Translations under genes and position numbers: made by a program
NCBI GenBank assembly: GCA_017541205.1
Contig: JAFXZO010000060.1
Span: 1-34,570 of the forward strand
Origin: Clostridia bacterium
GTDB lineage: Bacteria > Bacillota > Clostridia > Christensenellales > Aristaeellaceae
DNA length: 34,570 nt
Direction: 5' to 3'
Notes under the pieces: model-generated
Told to the model about the DNA's origin: nothing
What the model saw: only the letters and a program-made list of their open reading frames with translations
Databases searched by the model: none
Part shown: positions 8,661-17,160 of the stretch, in pieces
Layout: every line of letters begins with the position of its first letter
Numbering within the stretch: position 1 is the first letter of the stretch

Positions 8661-8680
8661 CTTTTGACGGAGGTGGCAGT

Positions 8681-9460
8681 ATGGCGACAAGCAAAGTGGA
8701 AATCTGCGGCGTGGATACCGCGACGCTGCCCGTGCTCACCAATGAACGCATGCGCGAACTGTTCCCGCTGGTGCACGGCGGCGACCGCGAAGCGAGAGAA
8801 GAATTCATCCGGGGAAATCTGCGCCTGGTGCTCAGCGTGGTGCAGCGCTTCGCGCATCGGTGCGACAGCGCGGACGACCTGTTTCAGGTGGGCTGCATCG
8901 GGCTCATCAAGGCGCTGGATCACTTTGACGTGACGCAGAACGTCCGGTTTTCCACCTATGCGGTGCCCATGATTATCGGGGAGATCAGGCGCTATCTGAG
9001 GGACAATAACCCCATCCGGGTCAGCCGGTCCCTGCGCGATACGGCGTACAAGGCCCTCCAGGCGCGGGACCGTCTGGCCCTGAGCATGAACAGGGAGCCC
9101 ACGGTGGAGGAAATGGCCAAGGAGCTGGGCGTGCCGCGCGAGGACGTGGTTTTCGCCCTCGAAGCCATCCAGGATCCCATCTCGCTCTTTGAGCCCGTGT
9201 ACAACGACGGCGGCGACGCCATCTATATTATGGATCAGGTGCGCGACGATAAACACGCCGACGAGAATTGGCTGGAGCATATCGCGATCAAGGAGGCCAT
9301 GCGCAGGCTCAACGACCGGGAAAAGAAGATCCTGCGCCTTCGCTTTTTCGAGGGCCGCACGCAGATGGAGGTGGCTGGCGAAATTGGCATCTCGCAGGCG
9401 CAGGTATCCCGATTGGAGAAAAACGCGCTGCTGCATATGCGGAAATATGTGGCCGGCTGA
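8681..9460 (+). CDS. sigG: Sporulation sigma factor SigG
   Basis: A 259-residue sigma-70 family factor of the sporulation subgroup, acting in the forespore after engulfment. The N-terminus carries the SigG-specific VEICGVDT...LPVL motif. It is followed by region 2 (DDLFQVGCIGLIKA, FSTYAVPMIIGEIRRYLRDN), region 3 and the region 4 helix-turn-helix (EIGISQAQVSRLEK). I chose the ATG at 8681 because GGAGG lies 7 nt upstream and the protein then begins like known SigG; longer in-frame extensions lack a ribosome site and cross the terminator. In many spore formers sigG follows spoIIGA-sigE, but here neither is adjacent. It indicates an endospore-forming ancestry. A terminator follows. Confidence 0.95.
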   Translation: MATSKVEICGVDTATLPVLTNERMRELFPLVHGGDREAREEFIRGNLRLVLSVVQRFAHRCDSADDLFQVGCIGLIKALDHFDVTQNVRFSTYAVPMIIGEIRRYLRDNNPIRVSRSLRDTAYKALQARDRLALSMNREPTVEEMAKELGVPREDVVFALEAIQDPISLFEPVYNDGGDAIYIMDQVRDDKHADENWLEHIAIKEAMRRLNDREKKILRLRFFEGRTQMEVAGEIGISQAQVSRLEKNALLHMRKYVAG

Positions 9461-9467
9461 AAAAACC

Positions 9468-9502
9468 AAACCGTTCTTCTGAAACAGGAGGAACGGTTTT
9501 TC
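9468..9502 (+). terminator. Terminator after sigG
   Basis: AAACCGTTC (9468-9476) pairs with GAACGGTTT (9491-9499), extended inward with one mismatch, and runs into TTTTT (9497-9501). Confidence 0.8.
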
Positions 9503-9530
9503 TTGACGGGAAAGGGGATTATGCTATAAT
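9503..9530 (+). promoter_or_regulatory. Promoter of the araM-trmO group
   Basis: TTGACG (9503-9508), a 16-bp spacer and TATAAT (9525-9530) with an extended -10 TG at 9522-9523. It touches the end of the sigG terminator. Confidence 0.75.
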
Positions 9531-9563
9531 CAAGGTAAGAAATCGCTACAGGAGGACGAAAGC

Positions 9564-10931
9564 ATGCCGGACTTTGCCGCCATGAGGATGGAAGAATTGA
9601 TAAGGCCGGAGGGCTTTGACTGCCCTTGCGGAAAACACCACGCCTGCGCCATGGACTATCTGAAGATCGGCCCCGGCGCGGTCAAAACGGTGGGGGCCAT
9701 GGTTGGGAAAATGGGCTGCCAAAAGCCCTTTGTGCTCTGCGACCGGAATACCTATGAGGCTGCCGGCGAATTGGTGGACAGGCTCTTATCGGAAGCGGGG
9801 ATCGCACACCGGCTCTATATCATTCCCTGCGCGGGGCAGAAGATCGCCCCGGCGGAATGGGAGATCGGCAGCGCAATCATGCATTTTGATCCAAGCTGCG
9901 ACCTCATCCTGGGCGTTGGCAGCGGCGTCATCAACGATATCTGCAAGGTGATCGGCAACGCGCTGGGCAAAAAGAGCGCCATCGTGGGCACCGCGCCATC
10001 CATGGACGGATACGCGTCCAATTCCTCGGCCATGGAAATCAACCATGTGAAAATGACGCTTTTCAACCGCGCGCCCAAGGGCATGATCCTGGATACGGAC
10101 ATCCTCGCCCGCGCGCCGATGCGCATGCTGTGGGCGGGCCTTGGCGATATGGCGGCCAAGTATATCGCCCTGTGCGAATGGCGCATGAGCAGCCTGGTCA
10201 CCGGCGAGTATTACTGCGAAGACGTTGCAAGGCTGATGCGGTCTGCGCTGAAAAAAGTGATGGACGCGGCGGAGGGCATCCCGGAGAGAAAGCCCGAGGC
10301 CATTCAATCCATTGCCGAAGGGCTGGTGATTTCCGGCATCGCCATGGCGTACGCGGAGATTTCCAGGCCGGCATCCGGGCTGGAGCACTATTTCAGCCAC
10401 TTATGGGAAATGATGGCGCTGGAACGCGGCCAGCCGTACGACCTGCACGGCATCCAGGTGGGCATCGGCACGATCCTGACGATGAAGCTGTACCGGAAAT
10501 TCCGCCAAATCACCCCGGACCGGAACAGGGCCAACGCCTATTGGCAGGCGATGACGAACGAAAAATGGGAAGCGCGCATCCGGGAAATCTTTGGCAAGAC
10601 GGCGCCGGAAATCATCGAAATGGAGCGCAAAGGGCGGAAGAACGATCCTGCCGCGCATCAGGAACGCCTGGACAGGATCATCGAGAACTGGGACGGCATT
10701 ATGCGGGCCGTGGACGAGGAGCTGCCGGACGAAAAGGCGCTGCGCGGCCTGATGGAAAAAGTCGGCATGCCCACCCGGCCTTCCGAAATCGGCGTTTCGG
10801 TGCGGGACACGGTGAACGCGTTTATCGGCGCGCGGGACGCCCGGATGAAATACATGAGCTGCTCGCTGCTGTGGGATCTGGGGCTGACGGACGAATTTGC
10901 GGAATATTTGCGCGGTGTTGCGGAGGAATAA
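9564..10931 (+). CDS. araM: sn-glycerol-1-phosphate dehydrogenase, AraM/EgsA type
   Basis: A 455-residue iron-containing alcohol dehydrogenase-fold protein. It has the nucleotide-binding GVGSGVINDICK (about 117-128), the GTAPSMDGYASNSSA segment, and metal ligands at Asp195 (GLGD), His275 (GLEHYFSH) and His295 (HGIQVG). The family reduces dihydroxyacetone phosphate to sn-glycerol-1-phosphate. In Bacillus this feeds heptaprenylglyceryl-phosphate lipids, and the gene often sits with arabinose genes. Here no arabinose operon adjoins, though a sugar isomerase fragment lies 8.5 kb away. The Cys-rich N-terminus (CPCGKHHAC, about 20-28) is typical of the clostridial form. AGGAGGACG precedes the ATG. 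The stop is 3 nt before trmO, so the two are probably co-translated. Confidence 0.85.
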   Translation: MPDFAAMRMEELIRPEGFDCPCGKHHACAMDYLKIGPGAVKTVGAMVGKMGCQKPFVLCDRNTYEAAGELVDRLLSEAGIAHRLYIIPCAGQKIAPAEWEIGSAIMHFDPSCDLILGVGSGVINDICKVIGNALGKKSAIVGTAPSMDGYASNSSAMEINHVKMTLFNRAPKGMILDTDILARAPMRMLWAGLGDMAAKYIALCEWRMSSLVTGEYYCEDVARLMRSALKKVMDAAEGIPERKPEAIQSIAEGLVISGIAMAYAEISRPASGLEHYFSHLWEMMALERGQPYDLHGIQVGIGTILTMKLYRKFRQITPDRNRANAYWQAMTNEKWEARIREIFGKTAPEIIEMERKGRKNDPAAHQERLDRIIENWDGIMRAVDEELPDEKALRGLMEKVGMPTRPSEIGVSVRDTVNAFIGARDARMKYMSCSLLWDLGLTDEFAEYLRGVAEE

Positions 10932-10934
10932 CCA

Positions 10935-11624
10935 TTGAAGGTCATTGCCAGGATACGGAACGGGTTTGCCTCAAAATTCGGCATCCCGCGGCAGAGCGGC
11001 CTGATCCCCACGGCGAAAAGCGTGATCGTCTTTGAGCCGGAATACCGAAACGCGCAGGCGCTGCGCGGGCTGGAGGATTTTTCCCATTTGTGGCTGATCT
11101 GGGAGTTTTCCCTGGCCAGGCGGGATACCTGGTCGCCCACGGTGCGTCCGCCGCGCTTGGGCGGCAACCGGCGCATGGGCGTGTTCGCCACGCGCTCGCC
11201 CTTCCGGCCGAATCCGATCGGGCTGTCATGCGTAAAAATCGAGGAGATCCGCTGGCAGACGGCGAACGGGCCGGAAATCGTGGTGTCCGGCGCGGACCTG
11301 ATGGACGGCACCCCGATCTATGATATCAAGCCCTACCTGCCCTACGCGGATTGCTTCCCGGACGCGAAAGGCGGCTTTGCCGCGGGGGAATGGGAGCGGC
11401 GCGTCAAGGTGGCGTGTGCGGAGGAATGGATGCGGGTCATTCCAAAGGAGCACCGGCAGGCCGTAGTGGACATTCTCGCCCAGGATCCCCGGCCCTCCTA
11501 CCAGCATGACCCCGAGCGCGTGTACGGCATGGAATACGCGGGCATGGACATCCGCTTTCAGGTGGAGGGGGATACCTTGACGGTAAAGGAGATCGTCAAA
11601 AAGCCGGAAGGAGGGGCGGGATAA
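10935..11624 (+). CDS. trmO: tRNA (m6t6A37) methyltransferase TrmO
   Basis: A 229-residue member of the TrmO/YaeB/TsaA family, which uses SAM to N6-methylate threonylcarbamoyl-adenosine 37 of threonine tRNAs. The diagnostic motifs are RSPFRPNPIGLS, DLMDGTPIYDIKPYLPY and the C-terminal QDPRPSYQ. It lies in the normal size range. The start is TTG at 10935: GGAGG of the preceding stop region lies 8 nt upstream, and no in-frame ATG occurs near. It follows araM by 3 nt and precedes a small membrane protein by 4 nt, suggesting one transcript. Confidence 0.88.
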   Translation: MKVIARIRNGFASKFGIPRQSGLIPTAKSVIVFEPEYRNAQALRGLEDFSHLWLIWEFSLARRDTWSPTVRPPRLGGNRRMGVFATRSPFRPNPIGLSCVKIEEIRWQTANGPEIVVSGADLMDGTPIYDIKPYLPYADCFPDAKGGFAAGEWERRVKVACAEEWMRVIPKEHRQAVVDILAQDPRPSYQHDPERVYGMEYAGMDIRFQVEGDTLTVKEIVKKPEGGAG

Positions 11625-11628
11625 CTCC

Positions 11629-12192
11629 ATGGCGTCCAATCGAATGAACGCCAGGCGGCAGAGCGTGATGATCGCTTTCTGCGGCATGGCGGCGGGATTA
11701 TCGGTGGCGATCATGCTGCTGGGCGGGGTGATCCCCGCGGCGGCGTACGCGGTGCCGATGCTTTGCGGGCTTGTGCTGCTGCCGGTCTTATTGGAATTCG
11801 GCAGGCGCGCGGCGTGGGCCACGTTTTTTGCCGTGGCGGCGCTGGCGCTGCTGATGGATTTTGATAAGGAGGCGGCGTTCTTCTATCTGTTCATCGGCTA
11901 TTATCCGATCGTGAAATGGCGGCTGGACAAGATCAGCCCCAAGTGGAAGCGGATCGCGGCGAAGCTTATGCTTTTTACCCTGGCGATCGCGCTCATGTAC
12001 GCGCTGCTCGCGCTCGTTTTCCCCGTGGCCGCCGCGCTGGAGGAATTCCGGGAAATGGGCGTTATCCTCAGCATCGCTTTCGTGATCGTCTACGACGGGT
12101 GCATGCTGCTCTATGACCGGCTGCTCATTGCCGCCCTCCTGCTCTACGCGAACCGCATCCAGCCGAAGCTGAAGCTCCTGCGCCGATCCTGA
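11629..12192 (+). CDS. Small integral membrane protein of unknown function
   Basis: A 187-residue protein with about five hydrophobic segments (near 14-34, 38-55, 62-80, 108-130 and 140-172) and basic ends. The layout recalls substrate-binding S components of ECF transporters, but I see no defining motif, so this is only a resemblance. It begins 4 nt after trmO and is the last gene of that transcript, ending at a bidirectional terminator. The phrase GYYPIVKWRLD in the middle may be useful for family searches. Confidence 0.65.
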   Translation: MASNRMNARRQSVMIAFCGMAAGLSVAIMLLGGVIPAAAYAVPMLCGLVLLPVLLEFGRRAAWATFFAVAALALLMDFDKEAAFFYLFIGYYPIVKWRLDKISPKWKRIAAKLMLFTLAIALMYALLALVFPVAAALEEFREMGVILSIAFVIVYDGCMLLYDRLLIAALLLYANRIQPKLKLLRRS

Positions 12193-12202
12193 CAGGGCAC
12201 GA

Positions 12203-12248
12203 AAAAAGAAACGCGGCCTTCCCTATGCGGAAAACTGCGTTTCTTTTT
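12203..12248. terminator. Bidirectional terminator between convergent operons
   Basis: AAAGAAACGC (about 12205-12214) pairs with GCGTTTCTTT (12237-12246), flanked by an A run on the left and a T run on the right. It can stop both the trmO transcript and the minus-strand ABC operon. Confidence 0.8.
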
Positions 12249-12278
12249 ACTATTACCAGCATGGACTACATAACAGGA

Positions 12279-13271
12279 TTATTTGATGACCTTGAGCGCC
12301 TTGCGGTCGATGGTCAGGGCGACGAAGAGCAGGAAGACGAGACCCTTGATGAGCTGCTGGGTGGCGGATTCAAAGCCCAGCATGACCAGGCCGTTGTTGA
12401 GCACGGTATACATGAGCGTGCCCACGATGATGTTGGAAAAGCGCACCTTCGCGCCGCCCGTGATGGGCAGGCCGCCCAGCACGAGGGAAATCAAAATCTG
12501 GGTCTCCAGCTGATTGCCGGCGGTCGAGGTGATGGAGCCGACCTTGATGACGTTGACGAACGCGGCGAGCCCGGTGAGCGCGCCGGCGGCGACGAAGGCC
12601 AGGAATTTGACCCGATTGGTGCGCACGCCGGAAAAGCGCGCGGCGGTTTCGCCGGAGCCGACGGCCTTCACGTCCGTGCCGATCCGCGTGAACTGGAACA
12701 GGAAGAAGGCGATCGCGAGCACCGCCAGCGTCACGGTGATCTTGATCCAGTCCTCATCCAGCGCTTTGATGGCGGAGCTGGCGGGCACGGCGGTCTCGGT
12801 GGTGAGATACGCGCACACGCCGCGGAAAAGGTACATCGTGCAGATGGTGACGATGAAGCTGGGCAGCTTGAATTTCACATGCACGAACCCGTTGAACGCG
12901 CCGATGGCGGCGCCGGTCAGGATACCGCCGAGGATCGCCAGCGGGATGGCGAGCGCCCCCAGACTGTCCAGCCGGGTGCTGATCACGCTGATGACGATGG
13001 AGGCGACGCCGAGGGTGGAGCCCTCGGTGAAATCGATGGAGCCGAGCGTCATGATGAAGAATACGCCCGTCGCCACGATGGCGGGATAGTAAACCTGGCT
13101 GAGCAGCAGGCGGATGCGCTTGGGCGTGAGGAGCTTGCCGCCGGTGAGGATATTCATGCCCACCACGATCAGCACCAGGCCGAGGAAGGGAAGCAGCGCC
13201 TTGAACGTGCTGCCGGTGAAGAATGCGAGAAACCTGGATTGCCTGCGCTCGTTGGATTTCGTGTTTTCCAT
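12279..13271 (-). CDS. Sugar-type ABC transporter permease (second)
   Basis: A 330-residue membrane protein of the RbsC/BPD_transp_2 family with about eight to ten membrane segments. Family features are IDFTEGST...VASIV in the first half and the loop GSGETAARFSGVRTNRVKFLAF, then LGGLPITGGAKVRFSN. It is the last gene of the importer operon. AAGGAGG lies 8 nt before the ATG, and the ATPase stop is only 13 bases upstream. It presumably forms a heterodimeric channel with the other permease; ribose-type systems usually encode one permease, while autoinducer-2 and some other sugar systems encode two. Confidence 0.85.
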   Translation of the reverse strand: MENTKSNERRQSRFLAFFTGSTFKALLPFLGLVLIVVGMNILTGGKLLTPKRIRLLLSQVYYPAIVATGVFFIMTLGSIDFTEGSTLGVASIVISVISTRLDSLGALAIPLAILGGILTGAAIGAFNGFVHVKFKLPSFIVTICTMYLFRGVCAYLTTETAVPASSAIKALDEDWIKITVTLAVLAIAFFLFQFTRIGTDVKAVGSGETAARFSGVRTNRVKFLAFVAAGALTGLAAFVNVIKVGSITSTAGNQLETQILISLVLGGLPITGGAKVRFSNIIVGTLMYTVLNNGLVMLGFESATQQLIKGLVFLLFVALTIDRKALKVIK

Positions 13272-13284
13272 GTCCTTCGCCTCC

Positions 13285-14820
13285 TTACACCATCTTCGCG
13301 ATCAGGTCTTCTTCATTCAATTCCGGGCTGCGCAGGAACTCGCCGTTGATGCGCCCGTCCTTGAGGATGAAGATCCGGTCCGACATGCCCAGCAGCTCGG
13401 GGATTTCTTCCGAAATCATGATGATGGATTTGCCCTTTTCCTTGAGCTCCTCCATCAGCGCGTAGATGGCCTGCTTCACCTTGACGTCGATGCCGCGGGT
13501 GGGGGAGTCCAGCACCAGGATATCGCTGTTCTTGCCAAGCCAGCGGGCCAATACCACCTTTTGCTTGTTGCCGCCGGACAGGTCGGAAACGAACTGTTTT
13601 ACGTTCTGCATCTTGGTCTGCATCTGCTTGGCGTGCTGATCGGCAAAGCGCGTCAGCTTCCGGCCATTGAGCAGCCCGTGGCTGGCCAGCTCCTCCAGGG
13701 AGGGCAGGGCCACGTTGTTGCGGATGGATTCGTTCAGGATGATGGATTCGTTGTCGCGGTCCTTGGAGGCATAGGCGATGGAATGGCTGATGGCGGTGGG
13801 GATATCGTTGATCCGCGTGCCGTCGGCCAGGGCAACCTGGCCTGTCCGATCCCAGGACGCGCCGAAAATGGCTTTGCCGACCTCGTGCATCCCGCATTCG
13901 GACAGGCCGCCGAAGCCCAGGATCTCGCCCCTGTGCAGATCAAAGCTGATGCCGTGGATTTCGCCCGGAACAGCCACGTCCCGCACGGACAGGACCACTT
14001 CATCCGAAATGGGCGCGCCGTAATCGGTGCGGTAGTAGGCGGAGCCGATTTCGCGGCCGACCATGAGGCGCTTGAGATCGTCCTCGGTGACATCGCCGGA
14101 GCGGACCGTATCGATGTACTCGCCGTCGCGCAGCACCGAAACGGTATCGGCGTGCGAAAGCACCTCGCCCAGGTCGTGGCTGATAAAGATGACCGAGCGC
14201 CCGTCCGCGCGGACGGCGTCCATGATCTTGTACAATTCCAGGCGGCCGTTCTGGCTCAGGGCCGTGGTGGTCTCGTCGATCACCAGGATCTTGGGCTTCA
14301 TGTAGGTGCCCTTGACGATCTCGATGAGCTTGCGGTCTTCAAAGTTATATTGATCGATCATTGACGCCGCCTTGATGCGGCCGAAGCCGTACTGATCCAG
14401 CAGGCGCTGCGCCTCGCGGTTCATGGCGCGGGAATTTTTGACGCCGTGGCTCACGAAGGGATCTTCGTGGCCCAGAAAAATGTTTTCCGCCACCGTCAGG
14501 CCCGACAGCGTGCCCATCTCCTGCACGATGATGGAAATGCCGGCGTTGTTCGCTTCCACCTGGTTGCGGATGCGAAGCTTCTGCCCTTCGAGCGTGAATT
14601 CGCCGGCGCCGATGGTGTATATGCCGCACAGCATCTGGCAGAAGGTGCTTTTGCCGGAGCCGTTCTCGCCGATCAGGGCGCGGATCTCGCCCGCGTCGAC
14701 GGTGAGCGATACGTCGTTGACGGCGTGGGTCATGCCGAAGCGTTTGTCGATATGGCTGGCGACGAGCAGCGTTTTCTTTTCCTTGGCGCCGCCTTTGGCG
14801 AGCTGCACTTGGTTTTTCAT
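13285..14820 (-). CDS. Sugar-type ABC transporter ATP-binding protein (double NBD)
   Basis: A 511-residue fusion of two nucleotide-binding domains, as in RbsA/MglA. NBD1 has a good Walker A (GENGSGKST, about 51-59) and Walker B with catalytic Glu (ILVIDE), but its signature is degraded (YNFEDRK instead of LSGGQ). NBD2 shows the reverse. Its Walker A is replaced by GGLSECGMHE and its Walker B Glu is Ser (LVLDSPTRGIDV), but it has an intact LSGGNKQK signature. One composite ATP site is therefore complete and the other degenerate. The ATG at 14820 is preferred over a GTG at 14829 because GTGAGG sits 8 nt upstream of it. Confidence 0.9.
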   Translation of the reverse strand: MKNQVQLAKGGAKEKKTLLVASHIDKRFGMTHAVNDVSLTVDAGEIRALIGENGSGKSTFCQMLCGIYTIGAGEFTLEGQKLRIRNQVEANNAGISIIVQEMGTLSGLTVAENIFLGHEDPFVSHGVKNSRAMNREAQRLLDQYGFGRIKAASMIDQYNFEDRKLIEIVKGTYMKPKILVIDETTTALSQNGRLELYKIMDAVRADGRSVIFISHDLGEVLSHADTVSVLRDGEYIDTVRSGDVTEDDLKRLMVGREIGSAYYRTDYGAPISDEVVLSVRDVAVPGEIHGISFDLHRGEILGFGGLSECGMHEVGKAIFGASWDRTGQVALADGTRINDIPTAISHSIAYASKDRDNESIILNESIRNNVALPSLEELASHGLLNGRKLTRFADQHAKQMQTKMQNVKQFVSDLSGGNKQKVVLARWLGKNSDILVLDSPTRGIDVKVKQAIYALMEELKEKGKSIIMISEEIPELLGMSDRIFILKDGRINGEFLRSPELNEEDLIAKMV

Positions 14821-14830
14821 GGTCCGCACC

Positions 14831-15781
14831 TCACTTTACCACGCTGCCCTTGCCGCCGCGGGCGGTCATGGCAACGATCACGAGCAGCGCGGCGCCGGTG
14901 ACCACGTTTTGGATGGTGGTGGGCGCGCCCAGGGCGACAAAGCCGTTGAAAATCAGGGCGATGATGAATTCACCCACCACGATGGCGGTGATGGGCATGC
15001 CGTATTTGCGGAAGGCCACGCCAAAGAACGTGCCCATGAGCGGCGTAAAGTTGCGGCTCATGGTGCTCATGCCGGTCAGGGCCGTCATGGTGGTGCCGTA
15101 GGAAACCGTCAGGATCGCCATGATGCCCACGAAGAAATGCAGCAGCACAAAGCCGATCAGCTTATACTTTTTCACGTTCACGCCCATGTTCTTTGCCGTG
15201 AATTCGTTGCTGCCGATGGCGTTGCAGTAGGTGCCGATCTTGGTATAGTTGAGGATAAAATACATGAGCGAGAAAGCCAGCAGCGCCAGGATGATATTGC
15301 CCGGCGCGCCGCTGAAAAAGCGCAGGCTCTCGTCCAGCGTCTGCTTGACGCCCCCCGCCGCGAACACGGCCACGCTTTCAAAAATCAGCATCAGGCCGAC
15401 CGTTACGATCATGGAGGGGACGTTCAGGCGGTTGTAAAGAAAACCGATCAGCAGGCCGATCAGCGTCCCGCAGCCGAGGCAGCCGAGCACGAAGCCCGCG
15501 TAGCCGAACTGCTTGGACAGGATCACGCCCACGATCGAGGAAAGCACGATGTTAGCGCCGACGGCAAAATCGAACAGGCCCATGACCACGATGAAGTACA
15601 GGCCGCAGCCGCCCACGGAATAGATGATGGAGCTTTGCAGGTAGGAATACAGGTTGGCAAGGGAACCGAAGTTGCCGGGGGTCAGGATCTTGAATACCGC
15701 GTAAAAAAACAGCAGCATGGCCGCAAGCAGGATAAAGCCATAATACCTGCTGCCCTTTACCTTTTCCAGTTTCTGGGTCAT
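14831..15781 (-). CDS. Sugar-type ABC transporter permease (first)
   Basis: A 316-residue RbsC-family permease with about eight to ten membrane segments. Recognisable parts are GLFDFAVGANIVLSSIVG, the NRLNVPSMIVTVGLM segment and the loop AIGSNEFTAKNMGVNVKKYKLIGF. The start MTQKLEK at 15781 is chosen because GAGGAAG lies 7 nt upstream and a hydrophobic segment follows soon after. The longer frame runs back through a hairpin region with non-membrane, Arg-rich sequence. It is separated from the binding-protein gene by 133 bases containing a large hairpin, and its stop is 10 bases before the ATPase start. Confidence 0.87.
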   Translation of the reverse strand: MTQKLEKVKGSRYYGFILLAAMLLFFYAVFKILTPGNFGSLANLYSYLQSSIIYSVGGCGLYFIVVMGLFDFAVGANIVLSSIVGVILSKQFGYAGFVLGCLGCGTLIGLLIGFLYNRLNVPSMIVTVGLMLIFESVAVFAAGGVKQTLDESLRFFSGAPGNIILALLAFSLMYFILNYTKIGTYCNAIGSNEFTAKNMGVNVKKYKLIGFVLLHFFVGIMAILTVSYGTTMTALTGMSTMSRNFTPLMGTFFGVAFRKYGMPITAIVVGEFIIALIFNGFVALGAPTTIQNVVTGAALLVIVAMTARGGKGSVVK

Positions 15782-15854
15782 AAATTCGCTTCCTCTTCTT
15801 TCGGCTTCCTGCTTGGTGCAGCGCGCCTTGGTCGATGTGAAGGAGCATCCAAAG

Positions 15855-15902
15855 CCCGGGAAAGGGGCTCCGCCGCGCCTGGCGGCTGCCCGCTTTCCCG
15901 GG
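15855..15902 (-). other. Intra-operon hairpin after the binding-protein gene
   Basis: CCCGGGAAAG and CTTTCCCGGG form the 10-bp outer stem. Inner GGGC/GCCC and GCCGCC/GGCGG pairs leave a 6-nt loop. No U run follows. Such structures behind binding-protein genes usually protect the upstream mRNA and limit downstream expression. Confidence 0.7.
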
Positions 15903-15914
15903 AAGCGCGGGGGA

Positions 15915-17033
15915 TTATTTGGCGTGACGGGCAACCACGTCTTCAACGGACAGGGCGCCGCAGGCGGCGGCCAGTTCGTCGTAGGGCAGGGCGGCCAGGT
16001 TCACGATTTCATCGGTGTAGTAGGGCAGTTCAGTGCCGGTGAAGTAGAGGGCATAGTTGGCATAGTCTTCGGGGGAAGCGACGAACATGTAGGGGAACAC
16101 CATGTCATAGAAGCCTTCGGTGGAGGTTTCATAGTTGCCCTTGATGGCGTTGTAAACCATGAGGAAGGCGAAGAACGGGTCGGCATAGTGGCCGCCGGAT
16201 TCGGCCGCCATCGCGCCGGTTTCGAGCTTCACATCCAGGTCGGGCAGGAAGTCCGTGGACACGACGGCGATCTTGCCGGTCAGGCCCTTGGCTTCGATGC
16301 CGGCGATCGCGCCCAGCAGCGTGTCGCCGCCGCCGCCCGCAACGATCAAAGCGTCGATGTCGGGATTCGCATCGATGATGGCTTCAGCGGCCTGGCGGCC
16401 GGTGTCGGTGGTGGTGCGGCCGTACTGGGGCTCCAGCATGACGATCTGATCATCGGGATGCGCGGCGTTCCATTCTTCAACGCCGGCCTTATAGCCGTTC
16501 CAGCGGCCCAGGAACGTGGCGTCGCCGGGTTCCCAGCCTTCTAGGCCGATCTTGCGGCAGCCCTTTTCGCCCAGGATGGTGACCAGGGTCTTGCCGTTGT
16601 CGAATTCGGATTCATGCACGGCGCCCACATAATACTTGGAAGCGCAGGCCTGAGCGTATTCGTCGGGGTTGGCTTCGGGGTCGATCACGCGGAAGAACTG
16701 CGCAACGTACACTTCGTTTTCATCGCAGGTCTTGATGACGGAACCCATTTCAGCGGAAGCGGAGTTGCAAATGATGATACCGTCGCAGTCGGCCAGGGCC
16801 AGGGTCTCGGCGGAAGCGGTCACCTGCTCGGAGATGTGGGCCTGGTCCACCCACTGGGTTTCAACGCCCAGGGCGGCGGCGGCGGCGTCAATGATACGCT
16901 TGCATTCGCTGCCCAGGGTGTCGGTGGAGCTCCAGATGGAGATGCCGATCTTGATCTTGTCTTCGGCATGCACGGTCACGACCAGGCTCAGTACCATAAC
17001 CAGGGCCAGAAACAGCGCGACAAATCTCTTCAT
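15915..17033 (-). CDS. ABC transporter sugar-binding protein (periplasmic-binding type 1)
   Basis: A 372-residue secreted protein. The signal peptide is MKRFVALFLALVMVLSLVV with AHA-like cleavage at VHA/ED near residue 23; no lipobox Cys is seen. The mature part is a type 1 periplasmic-binding fold (peripla_BP_4, as in RbsB), starting KIKIGISIWSS and containing GIIICNSAS, the hinge region GRTTTDTGRQAAEAIIDANPD and IVAGGGGD. The ligand is unknown; ribose, other pentoses, galactose or autoinducer-2 are possible. AAGGAGG precedes the ATG at 17033. It is first in the operon with its own promoter, and a DeoR gene lies just upstream. Membrane anchoring is unclear because a Gram-positive binding protein would normally be lipidated. 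Confidence 0.88.
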   Translation of the reverse strand: MKRFVALFLALVMVLSLVVTVHAEDKIKIGISIWSSTDTLGSECKRIIDAAAAALGVETQWVDQAHISEQVTASAETLALADCDGIIICNSASAEMGSVIKTCDENEVYVAQFFRVIDPEANPDEYAQACASKYYVGAVHESEFDNGKTLVTILGEKGCRKIGLEGWEPGDATFLGRWNGYKAGVEEWNAAHPDDQIVMLEPQYGRTTTDTGRQAAEAIIDANPDIDALIVAGGGGDTLLGAIAGIEAKGLTGKIAVVSTDFLPDLDVKLETGAMAAESGGHYADPFFAFLMVYNAIKGNYETSTEGFYDMVFPYMFVASPEDYANYALYFTGTELPYYTDEIVNLAALPYDELAAACGALSVEDVVARHAK

Positions 17034-17123
17034 GGTATGATCCTCCTTGTTTTTTGACGCTGGGGATGCTTGATCCGGCGGCAGGCGCACCGCCCGAGCA
17101 TCGGGCCATATGTCTTTTGCATA

Positions 17124-17153
17124 AGTATATCAGTTTTTGGCATCATCCGTCAA
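17124..17153 (-). promoter_or_regulatory. Promoter of the ABC importer operon
   Basis: On the minus strand TTGACG (17153-17148), an 18-bp spacer and TATACT (17129-17124). The plus-strand bases 17137-17153 (TTGGCA...CAA) partly match the palindrome upstream of the DeoR gene, and could be a weaker operator. Confidence 0.6.
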
Positions 17154-17160
17154 CGGTTCT

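Noticed and set aside
8477-8680. Longer start for SigG
   Set aside because: The extension runs through a terminator and the palindromes and adds non-conserved sequence; known SigG proteins begin at the VEICGVDT motif.
12225-13349. Long plus-strand frame opposite the ABC permease (also 13114-14364 and 14423-16042)
   Set aside because: Low-complexity His/Asp/Glu-rich translations, antisense to clear ABC transporter genes.
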